Shown: positions 27,212 through 35,305 of the stretch, in pieces
Position numbering within the stretch: the stretch's first letter is position 1
Layout of the letters: each line of letters starts with the position of its first letter
NCBI RefSeq assembly: GCF_047468865.1
Contig: NZ_JBLGTV010000003.1
Coordinates: 186,001-250,000, forward strand
Source: Castellaniella hirudinis_A
GTDB taxonomy: Bacteria > Pseudomonadota > Gammaproteobacteria > Burkholderiales > Burkholderiaceae_B
Direction of reading: 5' to 3'
Length of the DNA stretch: 64,000 nucleotides
Program-made: the position numbers and the translations under genes
The notes under the pieces: generated by a model
What the model was told of the DNA's origin: nothing
The model's database searches: none
What the model saw: the letters and a program-made list of their open reading frames with translations, nothing else

Positions 27212-28258
27212 ATGATGCGTTTCAAGGTCTCGGTGCAACCCGCCGGCCAGGCGTTCACGGTCGAATCCGGCCAGACCATCCTGGACGCGGCGCTGGATGC
27301 GGGCATCGTCCTGCCCTACAGTTGCCGCAACGGCACCTGTTCTACGTGCCGGGGGCGCATCGTATCGGGCGACTACGAGGCCGGCGCCGCGCCCGAGCGC
27401 ATTCTCGATGCGGCCGACCGGGCGCAGGGCTATACCCTGCTGTGCCAGGCGCGGCCCCGCTCGGACGTGGTGATCGAAGCCGAGGAAGTCCGCCTGCGCG
27501 GCGACATCGTGGTGCGCAAGATGCCGGTGCGGGTGCTGGCCCTGACCCCGCTGGCGGCGGATGTCCGGGAAATCACCCTGCAGCTGCCGTCGGCCGAATC
27601 CTTCGCCTTCCAGCCGGGGCAGTACCTGGAATTCCTGCTCAAGGACGGCAGCCGGCGCAGCTATTCCATGGCCTGCCCGCAGGCCCAGGATCACCGGGTG
27701 ACCCTGCACGTGCGCCACATGCCGGGGGGGCTGTTCACGGATCCGGTGTTCGGGCTGGGCGATGCGCCGCTGAAGCCCCGCGACATTCTGCGCATCGAAG
27801 GGCCTTTGGGCTCGTTTTTCCTGCGGGACGACCCGCAGCCCATTCTGTTCCTGGCCAGCGGCACGGGTTTTGCGCCGATCAAGGCCATGGTCGAGGCCAT
27901 GCTGCTGCGCGGCGATACACGGCCCGCGCGCCTGTATTGGGGCGGGCGCCAGCCCGCGGATCTGTATCAGCTGGACTTGGCCCGCTCCTGGCAGGATCGG
28001 CACCCGGCATTCCAGGTGATCCCCGTGGTCTCGGAGGCCGCGCCCGAAGCGGCCTGGACGGGGCGCACCGGCTGGGTGCACCAGGCGCTGATGGCCGATT
28101 TTCCAGACTTGTCCGGCCATCAAGTGTACGCGTGCGGCGCCCCGGCCATGGTGCGGGCCGCCCGCCATGATTTTGTGCGGCACTGCGGCCTGCCGCCCGA
28201 GCGCTTTCATGCCGATGCCTTCACCTCCGAAGCGGATCTCGCCGAGGTTCAGGCATGA
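27212..28258 (+). CDS. 2Fe-2S ferredoxin/flavin NAD(P)H reductase (AscD-like)
   Basis: This is a 348-residue electron-transfer flavoprotein. An N-terminal plant-type ferredoxin domain has cluster ligands C38, C43, C46 and C78. It is followed by an FAD-binding domain (FQPGQYLEFLL, RRSYSMACP) and an NAD(P)-binding domain (LASGTGFAPIKAMVEAM, YACGAPAMV). Related proteins are annotated as CDP-6-deoxyglucoseen reductase-like or as oxygenase reductases. No deoxysugar genes are nearby, so the general reductase function is safer. The adjacent ATG codons at 27212 and 27215 are equally possible starts. It overlaps the next gene, a D-amino acid dehydrogenase, by an ATGA, indicating translational coupling. 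Confidence 0.85.
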   Translation: MMRFKVSVQPAGQAFTVESGQTILDAALDAGIVLPYSCRNGTCSTCRGRIVSGDYEAGAAPERILDAADRAQGYTLLCQARPRSDVVIEAEEVRLRGDIVVRKMPVRVLALTPLAADVREITLQLPSAESFAFQPGQYLEFLLKDGSRRSYSMACPQAQDHRVTLHVRHMPGGLFTDPVFGLGDAPLKPRDILRIEGPLGSFFLRDDPQPILFLASGTGFAPIKAMVEAMLLRGDTRPARLYWGGRQPADLYQLDLARSWQDRHPAFQVIPVVSEAAPEAAWTGRTGWVHQALMADFPDLSGHQVYACGAPAMVRAARHDFVRHCGLPPERFHADAFTSEADLAEVQA

Positions 28259-29508
28259 AAATCATCGTTTTGGGCGCGGGGGTGATCGGGGTGTCCAGCG
28301 CCTGGTGGCTGGCCCAGGCGGGCCACGAAGTCGAGGTCATCGAACGCCGCCCCGGGGCGGCGCTGGAAACCAGCCGGGCCAATGGCGGGCAGATTTCCGT
28401 CTGCTATGCCGAGCCCTGGGCCAGCGCGCATACGCTCAAGAAAGTCCTGCGCTGGGCGGGCCGCCCCAATGCCCCGCTGCGCGTCAGCCCGCAGGCCAAT
28501 CCCCGGCAATGGCTGTGGTGCGCCCGTTATCTGGCCGAATGCCGCGCACCCCGCTTCCGGGCCAACCTGCGGGCGATGGTGTCCCTGGCCCAGTACAGCC
28601 GCGCCACCCTGGATGAATTGCGCGCCCGGCTGGATATCCGCTATCAGCATCTGCAGCGCGGCATCCTGGCCTTTTACCGCGATCCGCGCGAATTCGAGCA
28701 TGCCCAGGCCAGCGCGGCCCTGATGCGTGAACTCGGCGTCGACCGGCAGGTGGTCGATGCCGCCGAGGTGCTGCGCATCGAGCCCGCCCTGGCCGCCATG
28801 CGCGACCCCCTCGTGGGCGGGGATTTCACCCAGGCGGACGAGTCCGGGGACGTGCATCTCTTTACCCGGGCCCTGGCGGCGCGCGCCCAGGCGGCGGGTG
28901 TGGTGTTTCGTTTCAATACGCGGGTCAATCGCCTGGTGGCCGTCGATGGGCGCGTATCGGTGGCCGAGCTCGTCGAGCCGGACGGCTTTTTCCGCCCGGC
29001 GCGGGCGGATGCCTTTGTCGTGGCCCTGGGCAGTTACAGCCCTCGCCTGCTGGCGCCGCTGCGCATCGCTTGCCCCGTCTGGCCGGTCAAGGGGTATTCG
29101 GCCACATTTTCCCTGAAAAATCCGGCGCTGGCCCCGATGGTCAGCCTGGTGGACCAGGAAGCCAAGATCGTCACTTCACGGCTGGGCGACCAGCTGCGCA
29201 TGGCGGGCACGGCCGAATTGGGCAGCTATATCCGCAGTTTGGATACGAGCCGTTGCAATCAGCTGGTTGAACACGCCAAGTCCTTGTTTCCAAATGCGCT
29301 GGATTTTGATAATGTTCAGTTTTGGTCCGGTTTGCGGCCCACGACGCCGTCCAATGTGCCGTTGATCGGCCGCACCCGGTTGCCGAACCTGTATCTCAAC
29401 ACAGGGCACGGCAGCTTGGGCTGGACCATGGGTGCCGGATCCGGCCGCGTGTTGGCGGATCTGATTTCAGGGCGCGTGCCCGATATCTCCTTTCCTTTCT
29501 TAGGCTGA
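28255..29508 (+). CDS. dadA: D-amino acid dehydrogenase, DadA family
   Basis: The 417-residue FAD enzyme deaminates D-amino acids to 2-oxo acids and passes electrons to the respiratory chain. The N-terminal GAGVIG (residues 7-12), the ETSRANGGQIS flavin contact and the C-terminal GHGSLGWTMGAGSGR are diagnostic of DadA. It couples through an ATGA overlap to the upstream reductase and lies three bases before a UgpB-like gene. No alanine racemase is adjacent. A second, more distant DadA-like gene lies at 59284, in the hydroxyproline cluster. Confidence 0.9.
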   Translation: MKIIVLGAGVIGVSSAWWLAQAGHEVEVIERRPGAALETSRANGGQISVCYAEPWASAHTLKKVLRWAGRPNAPLRVSPQANPRQWLWCARYLAECRAPRFRANLRAMVSLAQYSRATLDELRARLDIRYQHLQRGILAFYRDPREFEHAQASAALMRELGVDRQVVDAAEVLRIEPALAAMRDPLVGGDFTQADESGDVHLFTRALAARAQAAGVVFRFNTRVNRLVAVDGRVSVAELVEPDGFFRPARADAFVVALGSYSPRLLAPLRIACPVWPVKGYSATFSLKNPALAPMVSLVDQEAKIVTSRLGDQLRMAGTAELGSYIRSLDTSRCNQLVEHAKSLFPNALDFDNVQFWSGLRPTTPSNVPLIGRTRLPNLYLNTGHGSLGWTMGAGSGRVLADLISGRVPDISFPFLG

Positions 29509-29511
29509 TTC

Positions 29512-30828
29512 ATGAAGCGATTTTCCCTAGGTTCCGGCGCCCGACGTCCGGGCTTGACTGCTGCCTGCCTGGCGGCTGCGGCCACGCTGGCCGCACCGGC
29601 TTTCGCCGCGACCCAGATTCCGGTCTGGGTCAGCCTGAATGCCCATAATGCGGAGGTATTCGAGTCCCTGGCGAAAGCCTATAACCGCAGCCAGTCCGAC
29701 GTGCAGGTGGACGTGCGCAATTTCGCCAGTCCCGAGGCCCTGAATCAGGCACTGGATGCGGCGGCCCGCGACAAAAAACTGCCGGCACTGGCGCAGCTGG
29801 GCGATAGCCACACCCTGGAGGAAATCTCGCAGCGGCCGTATGTCCAGCCCTTGTACGCCCTGCAGAAATCCGGCCCCCTGAAAGACATCCGCTGGTTCGT
29901 ATCGTCCGACAATGCGTTCATCCACGACCCCAAGGGCCGCTTGATGGCGTTTCCGTCCATGCTCGAAATCCCGGTCATGTACTACAACCAGGACGCCTTC
30001 AAAAAAGCGGGCCTGGCGCCCGCCGCGCCCCAGCGCACCTGGATCGACCTGCAGGGTCAGCTGGTCAGCCTGGCCAACCGGGGGTCGAGAACCTGCCCGC
30101 TGACTTCCGATCTGCCCGTTTCAATCAACCTGGAAAACCTGGCCGCGGTCAACAATCAGCTGTACGCCAGCGCCGATAATGGCCTGAAAGCCAAGGGCCT
30201 GCCCAGTTTTTCGTTCGATCTCACCTATGTCCGCCACTTGTCTCTGATGATCAGCTGGGTGCGGGCCGAAATCATGACGCGCCCCGATGCCGGGGTGCAG
30301 TCCGTGCGGCGCTTCGCCCAAGGCGAGTGCGCGGTGATGATGTCCGGCTCCAGCCACATCGGCGCCTTCAACGACCAGCGCAAGCTGAACTACGCCGTCA
30401 CCGGCCTGCCTTACTACCCCGAGGTCACCAAGGTTCCCGGCAATCCCTTTGTCAGCGGCGCGGGCCTGTGGGTCATGAAATCCGCCAAGCCGGTCACCGA
30501 TGCCGCTGCCGGTTTCCTGGGCTGGCTGGCCCAGCCCGAGCAGGCTGGCCGCTGGTATCAGCAAACCGGCTATCTGCCGGTCACGCAGGCCGCCTTCAAG
30601 GACACGCCCGCCGGGTTCTACAAAGATCTGGGCCAGTGGCATGATCTGGTCGCCGTGTATGCCGGCCGTTCCGCCGTGACCGGCCAGGGCTTTCGCATCC
30701 ATAACTATCCGGCCATCCGCACGCGCTTCCAGCAGATCCTGACGGCCGCGCTCGATGGCCAGCAGCCCGCCGTGACGGCGCTCAACCTGGCCTCCACCGA
30801 AGGCAACCGCATCGCCCGCCAGCGTTGA
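29512..30828 (+). CDS. UgpB-like extracellular solute-binding protein (orphan)
   Basis: This family 1 solute-binding protein of 438 residues has a signal peptide cut near A32 (PAFA|ATQ). The start of the mature protein (VWVSLNAHNAEVFESLAKAYN) and the segment SMLEIPVMYYNQDAFKKAGL resemble the glycerol-3-phosphate-binding protein UgpB. It is the last gene of the reductase-DadA operon. No ugp permease or ATPase genes are in the window, so either the transporter parts are elsewhere or the protein binds something else. A strong terminator closes the operon. The ligand is uncertain. Confidence 0.78.
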   Translation: MKRFSLGSGARRPGLTAACLAAAATLAAPAFAATQIPVWVSLNAHNAEVFESLAKAYNRSQSDVQVDVRNFASPEALNQALDAAARDKKLPALAQLGDSHTLEEISQRPYVQPLYALQKSGPLKDIRWFVSSDNAFIHDPKGRLMAFPSMLEIPVMYYNQDAFKKAGLAPAAPQRTWIDLQGQLVSLANRGSRTCPLTSDLPVSINLENLAAVNNQLYASADNGLKAKGLPSFSFDLTYVRHLSLMISWVRAEIMTRPDAGVQSVRRFAQGECAVMMSGSSHIGAFNDQRKLNYAVTGLPYYPEVTKVPGNPFVSGAGLWVMKSAKPVTDAAAGFLGWLAQPEQAGRWYQQTGYLPVTQAAFKDTPAGFYKDLGQWHDLVAVYAGRSAVTGQGFRIHNYPAIRTRFQQILTAALDGQQPAVTALNLASTEGNRIARQR

Positions 30829-30900
30829 CAAGGCCGGCGGGACATTTTTGTCCGTGCGTAGTTCCCAGTCTGGCGGCGCTGCCGCCGCCAGGCCACCATA

Positions 30901-30933
30901 GGCACCTGATTCCCTGAATCCGGTGCCTTTTTT
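30901..30933 (+). terminator. rho-independent terminator after the UgpB-like gene
   Basis: GGCACC (30901-30906) pairs with GGTGCC (30922-30927), and inside it GATTC pairs with GAATC around a three-base loop, with one mismatch. Six T follow. It ends the dadA operon only 38 bases before the first pilus gene, leaving little room for a separate pilus promoter. Confidence 0.88.
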
Positions 30934-30971
30934 CCGGCCGCCGCTGCTCGGGGAGATTCCTGGGGAACGGC

Positions 30972-32000
30972 ATGGTGAAATTCATATGGGCCGCCTGCGC
31001 GGCGGCGACGATATCCGGGTGCGCGGCCATCGACGGCGAACATTGGTGGCGGCAGATTGCAGGCCGGGCGCCGGCGGTGGCGACCTATCACTTCGATTGG
31101 CAACTGTCGGGCGACCCCGATCCGGCGCCCTTGCAGATCTTCGATGATGGCCGGGACACCTGGCTGCAGTATCCCGCCGGGCAGGCCGTCCCGGCCCTGT
31201 TCGCCCGTTCGGCCGGTGGCGACCGCCTCTTGCACGCCCGGCGCGTGGGCGATTTCCTGGTGGTGTCCGGCGTCCCCGGCCACCTGTTGATGCGGGGCGG
31301 CTTGTTGCAGGCGGAGGCCCGCCGCCTGCCGCTTGCGGCGGCGGATCGCGCCGGGGCCGCTGCCGGGGCCGCACCGGCTTTACCGTCGCCCGCCGGGCCG
31401 GCCGTCCCTTCCGAGGGAATCACTGTTCTGCCCGAAGCGGCCGCTGTGCCCGTCACCCTATCTCCGTCCGCATCCGCATCGACCGCCGCATCCAGATCCG
31501 CGCCCGCATCCACGCTCTTATCCGCGCCGGCGCCCGCACCCGCGCTCGTATCCGCGCCGACGCCCGCGTCCGCGTCCGGTTTGCCGCCGCGCGTCGCGTC
31601 CGCCGAGGTGGCCGTGGCAGGGCGGGCCGCCGTCACGCCGGGCCGCCCGCCGACGTCCTCGGGCGTCCGTCGCCCGCCGTCCGGGGCGGCGTCGAAACCG
31701 CCCGCGCCGGTGTTTGAAGTGACGCCGGCCGACGGCAATGTGCGCCGTGCCCTGGGGCGCTGGGCGGGCGCGGCGGGCTGGACCTTCGAGGCCGAGCACT
31801 GGGCCGTTGATGTGGATATCCCCCTGGCGGGTTCGGCCGCTTTCGACGAGCCTTTCCGGGCGGCGGTGCGCAGCCTGCTGGCCGCGACCGAGCTGGGGGA
31901 TCGTCCGGTGCAGCCTTGTTTTTATGCCAACCGGGTCTTGCGCGTCGTGCCGTTGGCCCAGCGCTGCGACCGGACGCAAGAGCCGGGGGCCGCATCATGA
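30972..32000 (+). CDS. pilL: PilL/TcpQ-like lipoprotein of type IVb pilus
   Basis: The 342-residue protein has a lipoprotein leader ending in I-S-G-C17. An extended Ala/Pro/Ser linker covers about residues 130-230, including an imperfect 30-bp tandem repeat. The C-terminal domain resembles TcpQ/PilL (from FEVTPADGNVRRALGRWA to VLRVVPLAQRC). In R64 and Tcp systems this protein is a periplasmic partner of the outer-membrane secretin. It is the first gene of the operon and overlaps the secretin gene by ATGA. The linker sequence is low complexity and likely varies between strains. The symbol is used by analogy with the R64 genes. Confidence 0.72.
   Translation: MVKFIWAACAAATISGCAAIDGEHWWRQIAGRAPAVATYHFDWQLSGDPDPAPLQIFDDGRDTWLQYPAGQAVPALFARSAGGDRLLHARRVGDFLVVSGVPGHLLMRGGLLQAEARRLPLAAADRAGAAAGAAPALPSPAGPAVPSEGITVLPEAAAVPVTLSPSASASTAASRSAPASTLLSAPAPAPALVSAPTPASASGLPPRVASAEVAVAGRAAVTPGRPPTSSGVRRPPSGAASKPPAPVFEVTPADGNVRRALGRWAGAAGWTFEAEHWAVDVDIPLAGSAAFDEPFRAAVRSLLAATELGDRPVQPCFYANRVLRVVPLAQRCDRTQEPGAAS
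31511..31570 (+). repeat. two imperfect 30-bp tandem units in the pilL linker
   Basis: The two units (31511-31540 and 31541-31570) share most bases and encode TLLSAPAPAP-like and ALVSAPTPAS-like decapeptides. More degenerate units seem to precede them. Slippage or duplication in a flexible linker would explain them. Confidence 0.6.
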
Positions 32001-33592
32001 GGGCCGTCTTTTGCGCCGTCCTCGCGCTGGCGGGCCTGTCCTTGCCGGGTTGCGCCCTGCAAGAGCGCATGCGGCAGGCCCTGCAGGACTATCGGCAGAC
32101 CGATCATGCCGTCGTGGATGGACACGAGCGCTTCATGCCGGCGCGGGCCGCCGGCCAGGCCCGGCGTCTGGCCGACCAGGACGTCGACAAGCCCTGGGTG
32201 GCGGGCCGCGCCCAGCCGCTTGCCCGCGAGCTTTCCTTGCCGCCCGCCTTGCGGGCCCAGGTGCGCACCACTTTGCTTTTTGCCGATGGCACGGATGATT
32301 TGCGCCGGATCGCGCGCCGGATTTCCGCCGTGACGGGGATTCCGGTGTCCGTGCGCCCGGATGCTTTGCTGCCCGCCTGGCATTTCTTGCCCCGCCTGGC
32401 TACCGAGGCCCGCGCCGCGCCGGCGCAGGCCGATCCGCCGCAGGCTTTCGAATTGGCGGCCGGGCCGGCGCCCCTGCCAGAAATCCTCGACCGCCTCGCG
32501 GCTCATCTGGGGGTGCGGTGGCGCTACGCCCAGGGCCGGATTGAATTCTTTCGCACGGATACGCGGGTTTTCAACGTGCGGGCCCTGACCCTGGATGCGC
32601 GTGTCCAGGCTTCCCTGGGCCTGGCGGGGCGGCAGTCCGAAGGCGGGTTTCTCAGCGCATCCAGCACGCAGTTCGACAGCGGCGACCAGGCGGTCATGAA
32701 AACCGTTCGGGCGCGCCTGGAACCCTTTTTGTCCCAGGCCGGCCTGCTGGTGGCGGATGCCGGCGCGGGGGCCAGCGTCGTGGTGACCGATACGCCCGAG
32801 GTGCTGGATCGGATCGCGCAGTATCTGGATCGGGAAAACCGCGGGCTGACGCGCCGGGTGCGCCTCGTGTTCGAGGAACTCACGGTCGCCATGAACGAGC
32901 AGGCCTATGCCAATCTGGATTGGAATCTGGTGTTTTCGGGGGCCGGCATGGCGGCGGGCCTGACGGTGCCCGCCATGACCGGCGGGACGGCGGGGGCCTT
33001 GGGGCTGGGGGTGACGCAGGGGGCCTTGAGCGGCAGCGAAGCGATTATCCGTGCCCTGGGCGAGTCGGGCCGGCTGGTGCGCCGCAGCAGCGTGCCCATG
33101 CTGACCCTGAACCGCCGCCCCGTCACGCATGCGGTGCGCACCACTTTTTCTTATATCGACCGGGTGGAAACCACGCCGACGGCGGGCGCCGGCGGGCTGG
33201 CCGTGCCCGCGGTCTCCATCAACCAGAAAGAGGAAACCGTCGGCTCGCTCCTGACGCTGGTGCCCGATGCCCAGGACGATGGCCAGATCCTGCTGTCGCT
33301 GGCGTATGACAACACGGTGGCCCAGCCCTTGAAGACCGTCGCGTTCGGCGACCGCGACCACCCGCTGCAACTGCAGCAGCTGACGATAGACGGCAACGGG
33401 ACGGTGCAGCAGCTGGCCTTGCGGCCGGGCCAACCGCTGGTGGTTTCCGGCTTCGACCGCCGGCAGTCGGAATCGGCCTCGCAGCGTTTGAATCCGGGCT
33501 TTCCCGCTTTGTTCGGCGGCGGGGATCGCATGGAATCGCAGCGGCTGGCGACCTTGCTCATTATTACCGCGCAAGTGGAGGAGGGGTTGTGA
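31997..33592 (+). CDS. pilN: PilN-family secretin lipoprotein of type IVb pilus
   Basis: The 531-residue outer-membrane secretin forms the pore through which the pilus exits. A signal peptide ends at C19 (SLPGC), suggesting a lipoprotein. The N-terminal short domains precede the secretin core, including the VTDTPEVLDRIAQYLDRENR segment and the C-terminal LFGGGDRMESQRLATLLIIT. The gene is coupled by ATGA to pilL and by GTGA to pilO. It resembles R64 PilN/Tcp-type secretins rather than the PilQ of type IVa pili, since there is no AMIN domain. An upstream in-frame ATG inside pilL was rejected because it would lose the lipobox. Confidence 0.85.
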   Translation: MRAVFCAVLALAGLSLPGCALQERMRQALQDYRQTDHAVVDGHERFMPARAAGQARRLADQDVDKPWVAGRAQPLARELSLPPALRAQVRTTLLFADGTDDLRRIARRISAVTGIPVSVRPDALLPAWHFLPRLATEARAAPAQADPPQAFELAAGPAPLPEILDRLAAHLGVRWRYAQGRIEFFRTDTRVFNVRALTLDARVQASLGLAGRQSEGGFLSASSTQFDSGDQAVMKTVRARLEPFLSQAGLLVADAGAGASVVVTDTPEVLDRIAQYLDRENRGLTRRVRLVFEELTVAMNEQAYANLDWNLVFSGAGMAAGLTVPAMTGGTAGALGLGVTQGALSGSEAIIRALGESGRLVRRSSVPMLTLNRRPVTHAVRTTFSYIDRVETTPTAGAGGLAVPAVSINQKEETVGSLLTLVPDAQDDGQILLSLAYDNTVAQPLKTVAFGDRDHPLQLQQLTIDGNGTVQQLALRPGQPLVVSGFDRRQSESASQRLNPGFPALFGGGDRMESQRLATLLIITAQVEEGL

Positions 33593-34854
33593 TCATGGCG
33601 GCGACACGGTTGATCGAGGTGCAGCGGCGCGCCTTGGCTTTCGGCATGGAATGGCTGCCCGTCCTGGGCGATCCCGGCCTGGCCTGCGCCCAGGCCAGGC
33701 GCGAAGGGGCGACGCACCTGGCGCTTTCCGGCAATCCCTCGGCGGCCTTGGGCCTGGCGTATGGCCTGCCCAGGCAAGGGCCCGGTTATTGGTCGGCGGC
33801 GGATTTGCTGGCGCAAGAGTACCCCCAGGGCGCCTGGGCGTGCATTGTCGCCCTGGATGCACAGACCTGGCATGTCCTGGCGTGCCATGAAGGGGTCGTG
33901 CTGGCGCGTGCCGATCGCAGCTATCCCCAGCGGGAACTCGCCGGTCAGGCCATTGCGGATCTGCGCCTGGCCTATCCGCGCCTGCAGCAGCTGGACACCC
34001 AGGGCGCGCATGCGGATCTGCTGTCCCGGCTGGCGCGCCGGGCCGCCGTTGCGGCCGGCCTGCAGACGGTGCGCCGGGGGCGCCCGTTGTGGCGCGTGCT
34101 GCTGGGGGGCGGGCTGCTTGGGCTGGCGTGGTGGGGGTACGCCCACGGCGTGCCGGGCGATGCCGCGCCCGGCACGCTGGATGCCGCCCAGGCGTGGCGG
34201 CACACCTTGGCCCAGACCCTGGCGCGCCAGCCGTTGCACGGCGAAGCCGGCACCCGGTCTTTGCTGCGCGCAGTGCATGCGCAGCCTGTACGCCTGGCGG
34301 GCTGGGTGCTGAAAAGCCTGCATTGCCAGCCGGGCGCGCCGGCGGACGCCTGGCAATGCCGCAGCGAATACCGGCGGACGGATCCGCGGGCGGACAATCG
34401 GGGCCTGTTGCAGGCCGCGCCGCCGGGCTGGCGCCTGGACTTCCCGTCCTTGGATCAGGCCCAGGCCCGCTGGAATTTGGCGGTGGCGGGGCAGGTGGCG
34501 GATCCCGAGACCCTGCCCCGGGCCCGCCTGGTGGCGCGCGACTGGGCCAGCGCCCTGCAGGCTGTCCTGCCGGCCTTTACCGCCTTGCGGGTGCACAGTC
34601 CGCAGCCGGTGCCGTTGGTTGCGCCGCGCGATGCCGAGGGCCAGGCTCTGCCCAGGCCGGCCGGCTTTCCGCAGTTGGCCACCCGCCTGGTCAAGGTCGA
34701 AGGCCCGCTGCGTTCAGCCGGTTTGCTGGCCCCTTTGGCGCAGGCCGTGTCCTGGACCAAGGCCACCGTCACCCATGCCCCGGGCACCCGTCCCGGCCTG
34801 AAGACCAGCCGCCTGGTGCTGCATCTGGAAGGGGCGCTGTATGAGCATCATTGA
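33589..34854 (+). CDS. pilO: PilO2-type type IVb pilus assembly protein
   Basis: This is a bitopic inner-membrane protein of 421 residues. A cytosolic N-terminal domain (about residues 1-160) is followed by a single transmembrane segment (LWRVLLGGGLLGLAWWGYA, near residues 165-185) and a periplasmic part. That layout and its place between the secretin and PilP genes match PilO2 of R64-like systems, which links the secretin to the inner-membrane motor. The GTG overlaps the preceding stop; an ATG six bases later is equally possible and shares the same strong GGAGGAGG. The product name depends mostly on gene order plus this layout. Confidence 0.75.
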   Translation: MIMAATRLIEVQRRALAFGMEWLPVLGDPGLACAQARREGATHLALSGNPSAALGLAYGLPRQGPGYWSAADLLAQEYPQGAWACIVALDAQTWHVLACHEGVVLARADRSYPQRELAGQAIADLRLAYPRLQQLDTQGAHADLLSRLARRAAVAAGLQTVRRGRPLWRVLLGGGLLGLAWWGYAHGVPGDAAPGTLDAAQAWRHTLAQTLARQPLHGEAGTRSLLRAVHAQPVRLAGWVLKSLHCQPGAPADAWQCRSEYRRTDPRADNRGLLQAAPPGWRLDFPSLDQAQARWNLAVAGQVADPETLPRARLVARDWASALQAVLPAFTALRVHSPQPVPLVAPRDAEGQALPRPAGFPQLATRLVKVEGPLRSAGLLAPLAQAVSWTKATVTHAPGTRPGLKTSRLVLHLEGALYEHH

Positions 34855-35305
34855 TCTGTCCACCGCCTTGTCCCTGTGCCTGGCGGTGGCGCTGTCCGGC
34901 CCGGGGGCGGCCCGTGCCCAGGCGCCCGACGAATCCGCCGCCGAGCACTGGGAATCGCAGTCCATCCGCCAGTTGATGCAGCAGGATTTGCAGCATGCGC
35001 TGGACGCCGCGGCCCAGCCGGCGCGGGGGCCGGGCGATGCCGCCCGCGCGGGCGCCCCGGCGCGGCCGATCCTGGCCCCCAGGCTGGTGGCCCTGTATGG
35101 CGTGGGCGCGATGCTGATGGCCGAAGTCCAGGTGGGCCAGCAGGCCTATCTGTATGTCCGGGGGCAGGCCTTTCCGGCCGGCCACGCCGGCGACCCCGGA
35201 GTCTACCAGTTGCGCGGCATCAACGGGGCTTGCGTGCAGCTGGAGCGCGGCGAGGATCGGCATTCGCTGTGCCTGCGGATGTTGCTGGGCGAGGGGCGGC
35301 CATGA
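34841..35305 (+). CDS. pilP: PilP-like type IVb pilus biogenesis protein
   Basis: The small 154-residue protein has a signal peptide (cut near ARAQ27) and a single compact domain. Two Cys near the C-terminus (NGACVQLE and HSLCLRM) could form a disulfide. In R64-type clusters PilP sits here and works with PilN and PilO in the periplasm. It starts 14 bases before the end of pilO and its stop overlaps the pilQ ATG. The sequence is fairly divergent, so the name rests on order, size and export signal. Confidence 0.68.
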   Translation: MSIIDLSTALSLCLAVALSGPGAARAQAPDESAAEHWESQSIRQLMQQDLQHALDAAAQPARGPGDAARAGAPARPILAPRLVALYGVGAMLMAEVQVGQQAYLYVRGQAFPAGHAGDPGVYQLRGINGACVQLERGEDRHSLCLRMLLGEGRP

